64,000 nt of DNA, from contig CM060733.1 of assembly GCA_030704615.1 (NCBI GenBank), positions 3,596,001 through 3,660,000 on the forward strand, written 5' to 3'. Below, piece by piece: positions 10,101 to 22,225 of the stretch (the first letter of the stretch is position 1; each line of letters starts with the position of its first letter). A program made the translations under genes and the position numbers. The DNA is from Takakia lepidozioides. Taxonomy: Eukaryota; Streptophyta; Takakiopsida; Takakiales; Takakiaceae. A model generated the notes under the pieces. That model searched no databases. It worked only from the letters and a program-made list of their open reading frames with translations, and was not told the origin of the DNA.

Positions 10101-13100
10101 GGCAAACAACGTCTTATGAGTACATTCTGATGACATCATGTCCAGGGTTTTGTGTATTTTGATGTGCTTTTCTTGTTCTATTGCTCCCTAGACCCCGGGC
10201 ACTTTTCAGATTTTTAAAGTTTGATCAGACATGCTTAGCAGCTCACCTTCACAATGTCCTCTGGGGTGACAATGTTGTTCTAGTAATCTGTTTGTTCTGT
10301 TCTCCAATCCCATAAGTTCGTCAGACTTCCCATTCCATCGTAAAATGGTATTCTTTCTTCCTTTTTCCCAGTGGACGTAGTTTTTGTTTCTTGTCCTTTC
10401 TTCTCTCTCTCTCACTTTGGTGTATGACCCTTTTTTGATGTGGGGTTCGGAAGGACATTGTTGTTGGGAATTTGGGTAGTTATGTCCACTGGGAAAATGT
10501 CTTTCTAGCTTGTATGAGATGTGTCTGAGCTATGTCACGTTGGCTTGTGTGGAGAGCAGGTAGAATTTGAGTTTGATTTTAAAAGAGAGGCGCGATCAAT
10601 GGACCGAATCTCTGTGTCTTTAACAAGGGCCGACCATGGCGGTCCTCCCATCACCATCCCTCGTTCGGTACCGGGCATGGTTACTGAGTATGTCTGTCAC
10701 CGTTTGTTGTATTTATCTGGCAGTGTAGCCTAGTTTCAGGAATTCTGGTGTCCCGTCCTTCCAGTTCTATCCTCTATCCTAGAATTATGTGCTTTCCTTC
10801 CTTCTCTTTTCCGTGACACAGTTCCCGCTGGGCGCGGGGTCAATGGCCACAAGGCTACGGCAAACAACGTCTTATGAGTACAATCTTTTCCGTGTCACAG
10901 TAATTGCCCGATGTGCAGGCAGCCTGAAGACAATATCCATTTTCTGATACATTGTCTGGGTTATTCTCACCAGAGAGTGACCCTCTTCAGGACAATCAAA
11001 AACATTGTCCCTGCACCTCTGTTCACCAACTTTCAAAATCTTGAGACTGAGCCTAAAAACCCTGTTCATGTCGGGGTCGAATTGCTGGGCAGCTCACACA
11101 CAGCAAGTTGATGCTTGTGGTGAAGGGCTTTCTAGAGGATATCTGGAAAACCCGAACTAGTTGTCTTTACCAAGGTAAGTCACACTACCGGAGTGAGCCC
11201 CTCACCAAGGCAGCATCTATTCCCTTTTGTTCCGCCCAACTGGGCGTGGGGCCTTTGGCCACAAAGGCTATGGCAACAACCTCTTATGTACATTATTTTC
11301 CGTCACAACTATGTTGACAATATACATGTGTGCGTTTAAGTGCAGGAAAGTGTTGGTGATGGACTTCATAGAGGGCATCCCTATTATAAAGATCGGTGAT
11401 GAGATGGCCAAGCGAGGCATCAACCCTAATGGTGCAGTTGCTAGACTGGCTAAAAGGTTTCTCTATCTGTCTCCCTGCTTCTTGGCTGAATTATTGATCA
11501 AATTGATAATCTTGTAGTGAGCTTCCTGGAGGAAGTGTGGCAGGCCCAAAATTTCCCATGGAAGGCTCCACAACTAAAGTGAGCCTTCAGCAAGGACAGT
11601 GGACCCCAATTCCACTATCCTGGCAACCCTTCCCCCTCCAGTTCTCCCTTCCTTTTGCTTCCTATTGGAACCTGGAGTTGTGGCCACAATAGTAAGCAAG
11701 TCTCATAGGTAAAGCTTGATCCATCCTGTTCTCACTACAGCACTTGCAACCACAGTGATGTGCTCAATCTCTGGTCTAGGTGAAAGGTTATGTGAGGCGT
11801 GGTTTCTAGTGATGTCAATGCCATCAACTGTATACTCTGGTCGTCTTCGGCTGCATGCAAGTGCTGTAGCTATGTTGGGCTTTAACCTCATAGCTTGGCT
11901 CGTTAAACTGTATCTCCTGGAACAAGTCATGGATTATAACCAAGGTTTCTGGAAGAAGTGAATAGATATACTCTTCCCCTCTGTCGAGCAGTATAGTCCA
12001 CTGGATGGATGATTTGTCAAAGTGGGTGCCTATTGTTTATGGTACCCTCATGTATGGCTTGACTTACTACCTGCCCAAGTGGACTAATTCAACTTATCTT
12101 ATTTTCAGGAACATTCTGAGGGATTTGACAACTGCATATGGGCAGATGATTCTTAGGGATGGTTTTTTCCAGGCTGACCCACATCCAGGGAATATACTAA
12201 TTGACAAGGGTGGTAAGGCAAGTCAAATCACCCATTGCTGTACTTTATCTCTTGATCTCTGGATTGCTGTGTGGTTTTGAGAAAGAAGGAAAAAGGAAGG
12301 AAGCTTTATATCCGCAGAAAGCTCAAACAGATTATGGGACAAAGGAAAACAAGAACAAAGAAAACATTGGGGTCCATAAAGAAGCCAAAAAACCTAGTCT
12401 TTATTCTCTAAGTTTGACAGCCTCATGCACATAAGCCGCCAGGCATCTCTGGTCCTTGTAAAAAAAAAGCCTCTGTCAGGGATTGGCTACCTCTGTAGAG
12501 GCAGTAGTAGCGGCCGTGGATTTTGTAGGAGAATGGACACTGAAAGAAGAATGTTCCTGGGTCTCAATCTGTTATCTGTCCTCCCTAGCACAGGCAGGGC
12601 ATAAACGTTGAGCATGCTGCCCGTCTCCATCCTCAGACTGTAATCCCGTCCCAATGCTGTCAATAGAGATGCAGAAAGTGGTGCAACAAAAGAAATCCAA
12701 CAAAAAGCAAGAAAACAAGAAAAGAAATCTTTGTAAAATCCACAGAGGACCACAGGGTCTCATGGAACAAACTAGGAAAAAACACTGAGGGCCTCCTCCA
12801 AAGATGGAAAGCTCTAAAGAGAGTAGTGTCTTCCTTAGATTTTGTAGTATGCAGGACAATCAAAGAAAGAGCCGTGTTCTATTTCCACTACCTGCATAGT
12901 GCAGACTGGACAGATTGTTGCCTTTTGGTTTTGCCTCTAGGCCATTTCCCGGTATCTGTCCAGCATATGAGAGCCATCTCAGAAGGCGCCCCGGGATCAT
13001 CTGAGGGCAGAGAGGTAGGAGGGCATGGTGATGCAAAGAAAGAAAGAAGGAAGGAAAAGAAAGAAAGAAACTGTCCATCTGAATTCGGGTTGGAGATGAA

Positions 13101-14248
13101 GTTAAATTACATCCCTACAGATTTAATGCCATGCATTGTCAGTTACTGACCTTGAATTTGGGACTTATGCCAGGTAGCACTCTTGGATTATGGGCAAGTG
13201 AAAGAACTCAGTCACGAGGTGAGATTGAAATTTGCTCAGTTTGTGGTAGCACTGGCATCCGACAACATTCCCAAGCTCAGACACTGTTGCAAGTATGTCC
13301 TTGTCTAATTTTTCAATCATTGTATTACTTGTTATGATTAGCATTGGAAGCCTTTTCTCAACCCACTAGTGTCCCTTTGTTAATCGCTTGGATATGAACC
13401 TTGCTGACCCCTGCCATCCATCCTTCAATTAATGGTGACATATGATGCTCTAGCATCATATTCTCAACCATCTAAATTATTCACTAGGGCCACATTTTTC
13501 TGAGAGCCTGTTATGCAGTAGATTTCCTTAGGGCCTCAATTGCAAAAGCAGAAAACCTGGAGATGTTTTTGCAGGGAAAGCACAGGTATATTTCAATTAA
13601 CCTTATGGTAGCTCCGGAACTAAGTCTTAATGGTTCTTGAATGATGGCTGTTTGTCAGAGAACTTGGAATTAAGATACAGAATACTGACACAGACTCACA
13701 GTTCAAGACCGTGGCTGTAGTCATGTTCGACACAAAGCTGCCTCCTGGTGTTATTATGGCAAACCCATTTGGAGATGACGCACTTCTCAAGAATATCTCT
13801 GTGGAGGTAATGACTCTGTTACAGTTGGTACTTGGGCGTGTACTGATTGGGATTTCACGCAGAATTGATAGTATTTGTCCCAAGCCTTCAGTACTTGGAC
13901 ATAAGTGACAGTCAGTCGCTTGCTCCCTCTGACTCGCCCACTCTCTCCCAAACAATGTATCCATTTACTATTGCAACAGTTTCCAGTTGTCCATGGCCAC
14001 AGTCACATCCCAGCACTGGTAGCCAGCTGGGGTATGAGACTGGCTATTGTTTTTTGGATGATGATGGCTAACAAATTACGTTGTTGCTATTGCTCAGAAG
14101 GAGCTGTTCTTCATTATGCGAACGGTACACTTATTACGTGGACTAAGCGTGGGTATGGATTCTCCCTTCTCATCATCTGAGGAGTGGAAGCCTCTCGCAC
14201 AGGAAGTGCTAGCTGCAGCTGGCAAACCTACTGTTTTTTCTGTTCAAG
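7134..14248 (+). CDS. ABC1/UbiB-family atypical kinase, at least 11 exons
   Basis: ABC1K proteins are atypical kinases of plastids and mitochondria, linked to isoprenoid-quinone metabolism. Eleven exons can be read: 7134-7364, 8019-8147, 8688-8882, 9152-9199, 9445-9573, 10560-10687, 11346-11456, 12109-12217, 13174-13292, 13659-13806 and 14098-14248. All ten junctions keep the frame and give about 499 codons without a stop. Family motifs appear in order: a KxGQ-like KTAQ across exons 2-3, the alanine-rich GSASIAQVH loop, the VAVK lysine (exon 4), EFEFDFKREA (exon 6), the catalytic QADPHPGN (exon 8) and the metal-binding LLDYG (exon 9). The intron after exon 8 appears to use a GC donor (AAG|GCAAGT). 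The first donor (AAG|GTCTTT) is weak. The final exon has a plausible donor at 14249, and I could not find the true 3' end. Confidence 0.9.
8335..8525 (+). mobile_element. LINE 3'-tail remnant in ABC1K intron 2
   Basis: The block starting GGATATCTGGAAAACCCGAA and ending CAAACAACGTCTTATGAGTA recurs at 9970-10125, 10829-10885 (end only) and 11135-11300. A related start occurs near 57450. In the longer copies it follows a LINE zinc-binding C-terminal domain, so I take this as a truncated LINE tail. Confidence 0.5.
9645..10130 (+). mobile_element. LINE ORF2 C-terminal remnant in ABC1K intron 5
   Basis: Translation near 9720-9960 gives a zf-RVT-like block with CPLCGQPEDN followed by a frameshifted HC region, the zinc-binding domain found after reverse transcriptase in plant LINEs. 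The common tail described at 8335 follows. The copy is frame-broken and lacks endonuclease and RT. Confidence 0.6.
10829..11300 (+). mobile_element. LINE C-terminal remnants in ABC1K intron 6
   Basis: A short tail piece (10829-10885) precedes a second zf-RVT-like copy. That copy reads CRQPEDNIHFLIHC with downstream PAPLFTNF and WKTR blocks, then the common tail. It ends just before the splice acceptor of the next ABC1K exon at 11345. Repeated tails in successive introns show several independent or duplicated insertions. Confidence 0.6.
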
Positions 14249-15573
14249 GTATAAATTCAGAGCCATGTCCGACTTATCTTTTTGTCCTGAGTTTTCTGAC
14301 TCCTCAGCTTGTGAATGAGAATTTAAACTTCTCATCAGCCTAAAAAGTTTCCCTATCAGCTTTATATGAAAGATGTAAGCATAGAATTAACAGAAAGTTT
14401 TATGATGCAAGTTTGGCTATTGCACAGGCCTTTGAGAAGGAGGCCATAAGCTTTCACTTTTCTTGGTGTGGCATTTCATTTTCTCAATCTATAAGTGCAC
14501 CCTGTCCTGTGCCAGCTTCTTTCAAGGTTTGGGAGATATGATTGCGGTCCTCACATGCCCCTGGGCATGGAGATAATCTCAGTGAATCAGCTTAGAGTCA
14601 TTATGTGCTGGAGCTGTTTATCCAAAGCTAGAGTTCTTACCGATTGTGACAGGGATTCTTGGACGTGTAGAATTGTGAGCTTAGGGGCCCCATATGATCT
14701 CTCTTGGCATATACCTCAGAAGTCCATTAGCTGCTGTCTGAAGTTCCATACAATGTGCGTGCATCATAGGTGGTGGAAATGGTTTCAATTGAGCTGCTAG
14801 TCTCCGCAGACACTCCTTGACCCGTTACTGTGCTCTTTTCCAAACCTTTTTAGTTCATGCCTAGCCATCAAATGTCCGTTCTCTTTAAATGACTCGTATC
14901 AGTCTGTTGCCAAGGGCCTGTAGAAACTCAAAGCCCCCGTTATTGCAGATGATGCTCAGTACATTCTTGTTGTTCGTCATTTGCTTTGTCATGTAGATTC
15001 TGGTTCAAAGTCATGGAGGCCAAAGGAGCTGGCGTGGGAGAGACGGCGAAGGTTGAGAAGAACGGGACGCCTACAACCAGTTGCATAGCCTCTTTGTTAG
15101 AACATTCATTAAAGTAGCTGTTGTCCTTGTCAGCAAACAAGCCAGAGTTGCCCACTTTGCAAGGAAAATATCCTATTAACTTCCTACTACAAACAAATCA
15201 GGGGAACTCTTAGGATCTACTCCCTCCAAGGTGAGAGTGCAAGACATTAGATTCCAAGGATGCGGCTTCGATCTGCCCGGAAAAACTTGATCAGTGAGCT
15301 TTTATTTAGTAACATTGAAAAATTTCTAGAAACAATCTTTAGGGGTACTGATGAAGACCACACGAACGTTGCATAGTAATACGCAACTTTCTCAGAAACC
15401 AGGTGCCCAGGTGCAAACATGTATGCCTTGGGATTAAGGAGGATGCAATAAATCTCTTCTCTCTCTAGCTCTTGGTGGTTCTTGTGGCCTGACAAATCCT
15501 TCTCACAAATCCTTCTAGACACACTCCCTAGAGATATAGAGGTTGATTTAGTGTTTGTTTTGTTTTTGTACAG
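14249..15573. other. Downstream region of ABC1K, no exon recognised
   Basis: This should hold the last ABC1K exon and the 3' UTR, because the donor at 14249 is canonical (GTATAA). I could not identify that exon. Short open frames on both strands show no motif. A run with CTCTCTCT lies near 15455. Confidence 0.35.
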
Positions 15574-15780
15574 GGCCTTATAGTTCTAGCGACGACCAAA
15601 GGTCGGAAGCTAGTTTAGCGTAGAGCAGGAATAGGGTGCCATAGTGCCACGTCATCGTTGCAGCGTTTCGTCGCCACGTCATCGTAGCCAGGTCATCGTC
15701 GTCGTCAATTTCTTTGGAATCTGCCCGGACGGCCCGCGCGAAATAGGCCAATAGAAATCGCCTATGCCCAGCCCCATGCC
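15574..15780 (+). repeat. CACGTCATCG-rich repeat, copy 1
   Basis: The repeat starts AGTTCTAGCGACGACC and contains several CACGTCATCG/AGGTCATCG units, then AATTTCTTTGGAATCTGCCC. Related copies are at about 22038-22225, 26834-27005 and 37937-38090. In those three the repeat follows a PPR-DYW 3' flank. The minus strand keeps a short open frame with RADSKEIDDDDDL in copies 1 and 2, so it may derive from a coding exon. Repeated TGACG/ACGTCA cores resemble bZIP sites, but no function is shown. Confidence 0.6.
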
Positions 15781-15895
15781 CAGCCCCATGCCCCTTGCTT
15801 ACTTTCTGAAGACATCTTGTGCTCACCTGCAAGCCCGGCCGTCCAGTATGCAGCCCTCTTTAACTGTTTACCACTTCTGGAGGTTGGTGCTCTCA

Positions 15896-16926
15896 TTAAA
15901 CATTGAAACAGACTTTCCTGTAGCAACCAAATTCAGACATAATGAAAAAGCATATCAGAGGGTCATGTCGGGCTAGGGATCGAAGAATCCCCTCCTGTCT
16001 CTCAAGGGATTTTACAGCTGATACTTCACCCCCTCTGGGCAGGCCGCGTCCAAATGTCGTTCGACTTCCAAACTGGCGTGCCTTCTTCAACTCATCTACA
16101 AAATCTGTACAACACAAAGAAAATCTATTGAGAGGCAGAGCCAGATTTCAAAGAAAGATTCACAAATCGAGTACATACTTGTACTAAACCGGTTATTGGG
16201 CTAATTTCCAACCTCTGACCACCGTGGCTGCAAACTATAGGATCGGGCTCTCAAGCTGGGGTCTTCAAGCACTCATTGAAAGAAGACATAAAATTTCTTG
16301 CTTGTTTGATCACTGTTACTCTTCCCACGAAAGTCTTCCCACGAAAGACTTACATTCCCGGGGGAAACCATCGGCCAGTTTCCACATCCCCCCCTCTGTT
16401 ATACTGGTGTCCTATATTGCGAATCATCATAATGCAGGCCCAGTCTAGGCTTTAGGGTATTGTCTCTTCAGTCTCCAATTTACACCTACAGGGTTCCTTC
16501 CTGCAGTCGCATGTTGCTGGAAGAAGCATATCCGCCATTGTCTCCTATAAGCCAAATTGGTACCAGAAGCAGACTTGTCTGCACCACATTTCATTCAGCT
16601 AAGAAATTCGTGAAGTGTCCTTTGCAATAAATAAACAAAGTGATCCAACGGTTCATACTGATCAACTCCCAGCAGTCACATTGTGCAAGTGAGGGCCTTT
16701 TATGATATTAGATTGTTGAATCTGTAGCAGAGCACCTAGCGACACAGTAGAATGGCACTCACTTTCCATTGTAAGGTCATGCTGAGACACAGACTTTTCT
16801 TTAGAAGTATCCGATTGGGAAGAATCTGATGAAGGTATCTTGCTCTTGAACACACTCTTTAGCCTCTGCATCCAGGACGAAGCTCCTGCAGATGAACCCT
16901 CATCCTCCACCGCCGTTGCAAAACCT
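15896..16926 (-). CDS. Unidentified minus-strand gene, two 3' exons
   Basis: Two exons join in phase. The first runs 16926 to 16763, with an acceptor at CATGCATCAG and a GTGAGT donor, and contains SWMQRLKSVFKSKIPSSD and a serine-rich stretch. The second runs 16104 to 15896, with a TTGTACAG acceptor, and begins FVDELKKARQFGSR and ends at a stop. The splice-created asparagine before FVDELKKAR makes a continuous helical segment, which supports a genuine gene. I do not recognise the family. The 5' exons are not found and would lie near the start of the plus-strand SEC-C gene. Confidence 0.45.
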
Positions 16927-17097
16927 GATGCATGTGAGGGCCAATGTGTGCATTCTGGGATATGGGTCTGTTGGGAAAATGCAGGAACGGGTGACGGTGA
17001 GAGAAGACAGGAACGTAAAAGACAACGCAGGGCTACAATGTACCTCAGCATGGATTTCCTCAATTCGTTGAGAGCTTGCAGCTTGCAAGGTGAACGA

Positions 17098-17975
17098 TGG
17101 CGGCAGAGCTCCTGCAGTTCAAGAAGATCAAGATCCGGGCATTGCGGCAGTTCCGAAAAAGTTGGCGTTGGAGAGCTGCACAAGGCTGAGGTGGCAACGG
17201 AGTGGGGGTGCACTATGTGTGATGTTGATGTCGTACTGGCAAAGTACGAGTGGGCAAAGGAGGCAAACAGGCGCGTGATGAAGCTTAAGGAGGAAGGCAA
17301 GTCGCTTCCCAAGTCTCTTGACGAGGTTAGTCTCCCGTGTTTGCTGCCTAAGAGCTCTTGTATGTTTTTGTTATGCTCTGGCAGCTGCATTCTCTTCTCA
17401 AAATCTCTCCTCCCGCTGTCTCACCAATGGCTTTCCACTGTTTGCCTGTTTCCTACCATCTTTTAATACCTTGAATGATGAAATATATTTGTCCCTATAC
17501 CTTGAATATAAGGTGGCCATAGCTGGGAGATGAAGGGTCTGGCCCGAGGTTGGATTTGTTGGTTGGTGAAGGTGGAAGAGTTGATGGGGGGTCGCTGGAA
17601 TGCGGCAGCATCTGTGAATCTTGCAAAAAGTGGACAACTGAGTCGAAATGCTGCTTGTCCATGCGGCTCTGGAAAGAAGTACAAAAGGTGGGTTCTCGCT
17701 CTTTTCACAGCTCCTCTCATCTCTCTGCCCCATTCCAATGGGAGTGTCGGAAGACGGAGAGAAGCAATGTTTCTGGCTACTTTATCTCACACTCATACTT
17801 AAACAGATGGATTTTGTGGATCATGTAGCCTGACAATAAGCTGGTCGTGAGGCATCTGTGGCTTGAACACTATCTTACAAGCAAAGTATGCTCCAAATAT
17901 ATTGCCTATCCTTTACTAGACCATGACTGGTAAAAATCTGGGGAGTTCTGTTGCAGGTGTTGTGGGAAGTCATAA
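17098..17975 (+). CDS. SEC-C zinc-motif protein (small plant family)
   Basis: The 3' half is clear. One exon ends at 17325 and contains VVLAKYEWAKEANRRVMKLK and ...SLPKSLDE. The next is 17572-17687 (VEELMGG...NLAKSGQLSRNAACPCGSGKKYK). The last, 17957-17975, finishes RCCGKS and a stop. Joined, these give the SEC-C pattern CxCGSGKKYKRCC, a zinc-binding motif first known from the SecA C-terminus and found in many small eukaryotic proteins. The three junctions are in phase. The 5' end is uncertain: ATG at 17098 opens a frame (AAELLQFKKIKIRALRQF) that fits a first exon, but its link to the exon ending at 17325 is not resolved. A related copy of this 5' exon lies inverted at 22225-22320. Confidence 0.6.
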
Positions 17976-18039
17976 GCTTGGACTTGAAACAGGGAAGTCA
18001 TGCTGCACAAGCACGCACTTATGAAGAGTTTGTGCTCTG

Positions 18040-19700
18040 TTGTGAGGTCAGGTGGCCTCCTGCCGTTTTCTCGTTTTGGTCACGCCCAACCGCATAACAT
18101 TTGTTTGCATTGGCAATGCGTGTGCAAGCCTGGCAGCCCTGGAAAGGTGCAAAGAGGTCCATGGTGACATCGTCAAATCTGGGATTGTACCCGATGTCAT
18201 TCTGAACACTGCCCTGCTGGACATGTATGTCAAATGTGAGTGCATCGAGGATGGAAAGGGAGTGTTCGACAGTATGACTGAATGAGATATGGTGTCGTGG
18301 AGTGCGACGATTGCAGGATATGCACAGCAAGTATGCGGGATGGAGGCTTTGGAGACCTATGAGCAATTGATGTGCGAAGGGGTGAAGCCCAACCGCAACA
18401 CATTTGTTTGTGTTTGCAATGCATGTGCAAGCCTAGGAACTCTAGAAAAGGGGAAAGAGGTCCATGGTGACATCGTCAAAGCTGGATTTGTACCAGATGT
18501 CATCCTGAACACTGCCCTGGTGGACATGTATACCAAATGTGGGTGCATGAAGGATGCGAAGGGAGTTTTCAAATGGCTGAACAAGATGTGGTGTCGTGGA
18601 ACGCGATGCTTGCAGGGTATGCACAGCAGGGGTCGTGGGATGGAGGCTTTGGAGACCTATGAGCAAATGATGGGGGAAGGGGTGAAGCCCGACCACATCA
18701 CGTTTGTGTGCGTTTGCAATGCGTGTGCAAGCCTGGCAGCCATGGAAAAGGGCAAAGAGGTGCATGGTTGCATCGCCAAAGCTGGAACTATACCAGGTGT
18801 GATCCTGAACACTGCCCTGGTGGACATGTATGCCAAATGTGGGAGCATTGAGGATGCAGAGGGAGTGTTCAACAATATGGCTGAACGAGATTTATTGTCG
18901 TGGAACGTGATGCTTGCAAGATATGCAGAGCAGGGCGTGGGATGGAAGACTTGGAGACCTATGAGCAAATGATGGGGGAAGGGGTGAAGCGCGACCACAT
19001 CACGTTTGTGTGCGTTTGCAGTGCGTGTGCAAGCCTGGCAGCCCTGGAAAAAGGCAAAGAGGTGCATGGTTGCATCGCCAAAGCTGGAATTGTACAGATG
19101 TGATTCTGAAGAATACCCTCGTGGACATGCATGCCAAATGTGGGAGCATTGAGGATGCGGAGGGAGTGTTAAACAATATGGCTGAACGAGATTTGGTGTC
19201 ATGGAACGCCATGCTTGCAGGGTATGCACAGCAGGGGCACGGGATAGAGGCCTTGGATCATACCTATGAGCAAATGATGGGGGAAGGGGTGAAATGCAAC
19301 CATATCACGTTTGTGAGCGTTTGCAATGCTTGTGCAAGCGTGGCAGCCCTGGAAAAGGGCAAAGGGTGCATGGTGACATCATCAAAGCTGGAATTGTACC
19401 AAGGTTGCAATGTGTGTGCAAACTTGGGAGCCCTGGAAAATGGGAAAGAGGTCCGTGGCGACATCGTCAATGCTGGAATTGCACCAGATTCATCCTGAAC
19501 ACTGCCCTGATGGACATATGCCAAATGTGGGTGGATCGAGGATGCGAAGGGAGTTTTCAACACTGTGGTTGAAAGAAATGTGGTGTCGTGGAACGCTATG
19601 CTTGCAGGGTATGCACAGCAGGGGCACGGGATGGAGGCTTTGGAGACCTATGAACAAATGATGGGGGAAGTGGTGAAGCCCTCATGGAGTGCAATGATTG
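18040..19700 (+). pseudogene. PPR (PLS-type) repeat block, frame-broken
   Basis: Five to six repeats of about 300 bp each carry the PLS-type PPR signature ([41 protein letters not shown]). PLS-PPR proteins bind organellar RNA and specify editing sites. The longest open stretch is 227 codons at 18289-18972. Frameshifts near 18590, 18960 and 19370-19500 break the reading frame. There is no N-terminal targeting sequence or DYW domain within the block. Confidence 0.85.
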
Positions 19701-20534
19701 CAGGATATTAAAGTGGAGAACAGCCTTCTTGACGCCAAATGTGGGAGCGGAAAAGATGCACGTCAGGTTTTCGACAAAATGCCTGAACAAGATGTGGTCT
19801 CATGGAATGCCATGATTACAGGATATGCTGAGCATGGCTATGCTGAAGAGGCTTTCAAGATACAAGCAAATGGAATTGGACGCGATGACACCGAACAGGG
19901 TCACGTTCGTTTCTGTTGTCAATGCATGTGCCAGTTTAGGGGCCTTGGAAAAGGGCACGCGGGTCCATGCTGATATTAACAAAGCTGGGTTGTGTCATAT
20001 ATTAACTTGGACAATGTCCTTGTTAACATGTATGCCAAATGTGGGAGTGTTCACGATGCACGTAAGTGTTTGAAAATATGGTTCAGCATGCCATAATTGC
20101 AGGATATGCTCAGCATGGGTGTAGTACAGAGGCCTTCCAACTATTTGAACAGATACAACAAGAAGGCTTGAAGCCAGATGGTATCACCTTCGTTTCTCTT
20201 CTCTTTGCTTGTAGGCATGTAGGCCTGGTGGATGAAGGCCACCACTTGTTTGGTTCCATGAGTAGAGATCACGGCCTCACTCCTACAGTGGAGCATTTTT
20301 GCTGCATTGTGGACCTTCTTGGCCGTGTAGGCCAATGAGATGAGGCAGAAGAGTTCATCAACAAAATGCCAATTGAACCAGATGCTCTGGTTTGGGGGAC
20401 CTTGCTTGCTGCTGCCAGAATTCATGGGGATGTGGAGGTAGCCGAACATGCAGGAAAATCTCTTCTCAAGTGCGATCCCAACCACCATGCAACTTATGTG
20501 CTGCTATCCAACATCTACGCCGCATCTGGTAGGT
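19700..20534 (+). pseudogene. PPR-E fragment of a second subfamily
   Basis: This block differs in sequence from its neighbours ([24 protein letters not shown]..., HHLFGSMSRDHGLTPTVEHF) and reaches an E-domain (VWGTLLAAARIHGDVEVAEH). A stop interrupts LLGRVGQ at 20336 and frameshifts occur near 19880 and 20050. It ends abruptly at 20534, mid E-domain, where sequence of another PPR copy begins. Confidence 0.8.
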
Positions 20535-20535
20535 G

Positions 20536-21410
20536 ACAATATGACACAACATGATGTGGTTTCATGGAGGACCATGATTGCAGCATATGCTCCGCATGAA
20601 TATGGCAGGGAGGCTGTTGAGATGTATGAACAAATGCAAAATAAATGGTCTCTCGCCCAACACAAACAGTATCACCTTTATATGTGTTCTCTCTGCCTGC
20701 AGCCACACTGACCTACTGAATGAAGGAAGATGCTACTTCGATTCCCTGAGTGAAGATCATGGTATCAATCTGACAGTAAAGCACTTTGGCTGCATGGTGG
20801 ACCTTCTTGGACGTGCGGGACAACTGGATGAGGCAGTGGACCTGATTAATAAAATGCCAATCAATCCACATGTTGTGGTGTGGAAGGCCTTGCTTGGTGC
20901 CTGCAGAATCCATGACAATGTGGAGATGGCTGAATGTGTGGCAACATCTATCCTCAAGTGGGATGAACAGGATGCCATGACTTATGTGGTGCTATATCAA
21001 ACATCCATGCTGCAACTGGCAGGTGGGATGATACTGCAAAGGTGAGAAGGTCAGAGGGGTTAGAAAGGACCCAGACGACAAGTTGCATCCCAGAATTAAG
21101 GAAATCCATGCTGAGCTGAGAAGATTGTCTGAGGCAGATGAAGGAGGCGGGGTATGTGCCTGACACACGCTTTTTATTGCATGATGTGGAGGAAAGGAAT
21201 TTTCTCTTAGCCACCACAGTGAGAAGCTGGCCATTGGTTTTGGGCTGATCAGCACGACTCATCAAGAATCTTCGAGTATGTGGAGACTGCCACACCTCCA
21301 CCAAATTCATCTCAAAGATTGTTGGCCGAGCAATTGTTGTATGGGACGCTAACTACTTTCCACCACTTTGAAGATGGGATTTGTTCTTGTGGTGATTACT
21401 GGTGAAACGA
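20536..21410 (+). pseudogene. PPR-E-DYW C-terminus, frame-broken
   Basis: PPR and E domains run to about 21040 (LLGRAGQLDEAVDLINKMPI, VVWKALLGACRIHDNVEMAE). A DYW deaminase region follows: elements of the HSEKLA zinc site around 21215, then [21 protein letters not shown] and the terminal CSCGDYW at 21388-21410. DYW is the cytidine deaminase domain of plant organelle RNA editing. Several small indels, including one inside the HHF block near 21361, destroy the frame. Confidence 0.85.
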
Positions 21411-22225
21411 TATTTTCTTGGAAAGATGCTAGTGTCTTGCTTCATTCATTGATCTGTGTAGCTACTCAGACCATCCACCATTTCCTGATAGTGGGGTCTA
21501 CCCGGCATAGGTAGGAAGTCAGCCCACAATTGCACTTGACTGAAGGGGTGATTTTTGACTGATTCTGGTGACAGTGGATGGAAATCAGAGCGCTGTCCTA
21601 ATTCTGGGTTTGGGTGGTGGAGCTTCTCCAAAGCTTGAAGATGGAAGTGAATACGAATTTTAATGAGCTTGATGAGAGGGGCAGCCATGTGCACAAGTTT
21701 GTTCAGCATCTTAAATTTGGACATGTTTGTTTGTTTCTCGTGGTGTGGCTTTGGATGGAGCCCTTGATGAACTTATATGAATATTGTCAAAAGCTAGCGT
21801 TAACCCACCAAGATCCAAACCCACGGTGGATGCTTGAAAGTTCATATAGTGAATGTAAGGGTATTTGGGTATGTTGATATTCGGCTTGTGAAAATTGAAC
21901 ATTGAAATGCAGATCCGCCATTTTTTTTCCAGGAAAAAATAAAACATGGGATCTCTGGAAGACCCACCCTTTTTTTGTGAAAAATTGAACGAAGTTCTCA
22001 TAATTCGTCGCTAGTAGTGCGGAGTAGCACGAAGCCCTAGTTCTAGCGACGACAGAAGGTCGGAAGCTAGTTTAGCGTAGAGCAGGAATAGGGTGCCATA
22101 GTGCCACATCATCGTCACCATGTCATCGTAGACACGTCATCGTAACCAGGTCATCGTCGTCGTCAATTTCTTTGGAATCTGCCCGGACGGCCCGCGAGAA
22201 ATAGACCAATAGAAATCGCCGCGCC
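21411..22225 (+). repeat. PPR-DYW 3' flank unit plus CACGTCATCG repeat, copy 2
   Basis: The flank after the DYW stop is conserved between copies: GTGGGGTCTACCCGGCATAG, GATGGAAATCAGAG, then ATTCGTCGCTAGTAGTGCGG, leading into the CACGTCATCG repeat (22038-22225). The same order recurs at 26340-27005 and 37330-38090, and in part at 51753-51862. No protein is supported here. Confidence 0.7.

Noticed and set aside
16662-17390. A single 242-codon minus-strand gene
   Set aside because: Only the part from 16926 to 16763 behaves like an exon, with a GTGAGT donor that joins in phase to 16104. The rest overlaps SEC-C coding sequence in antisense.
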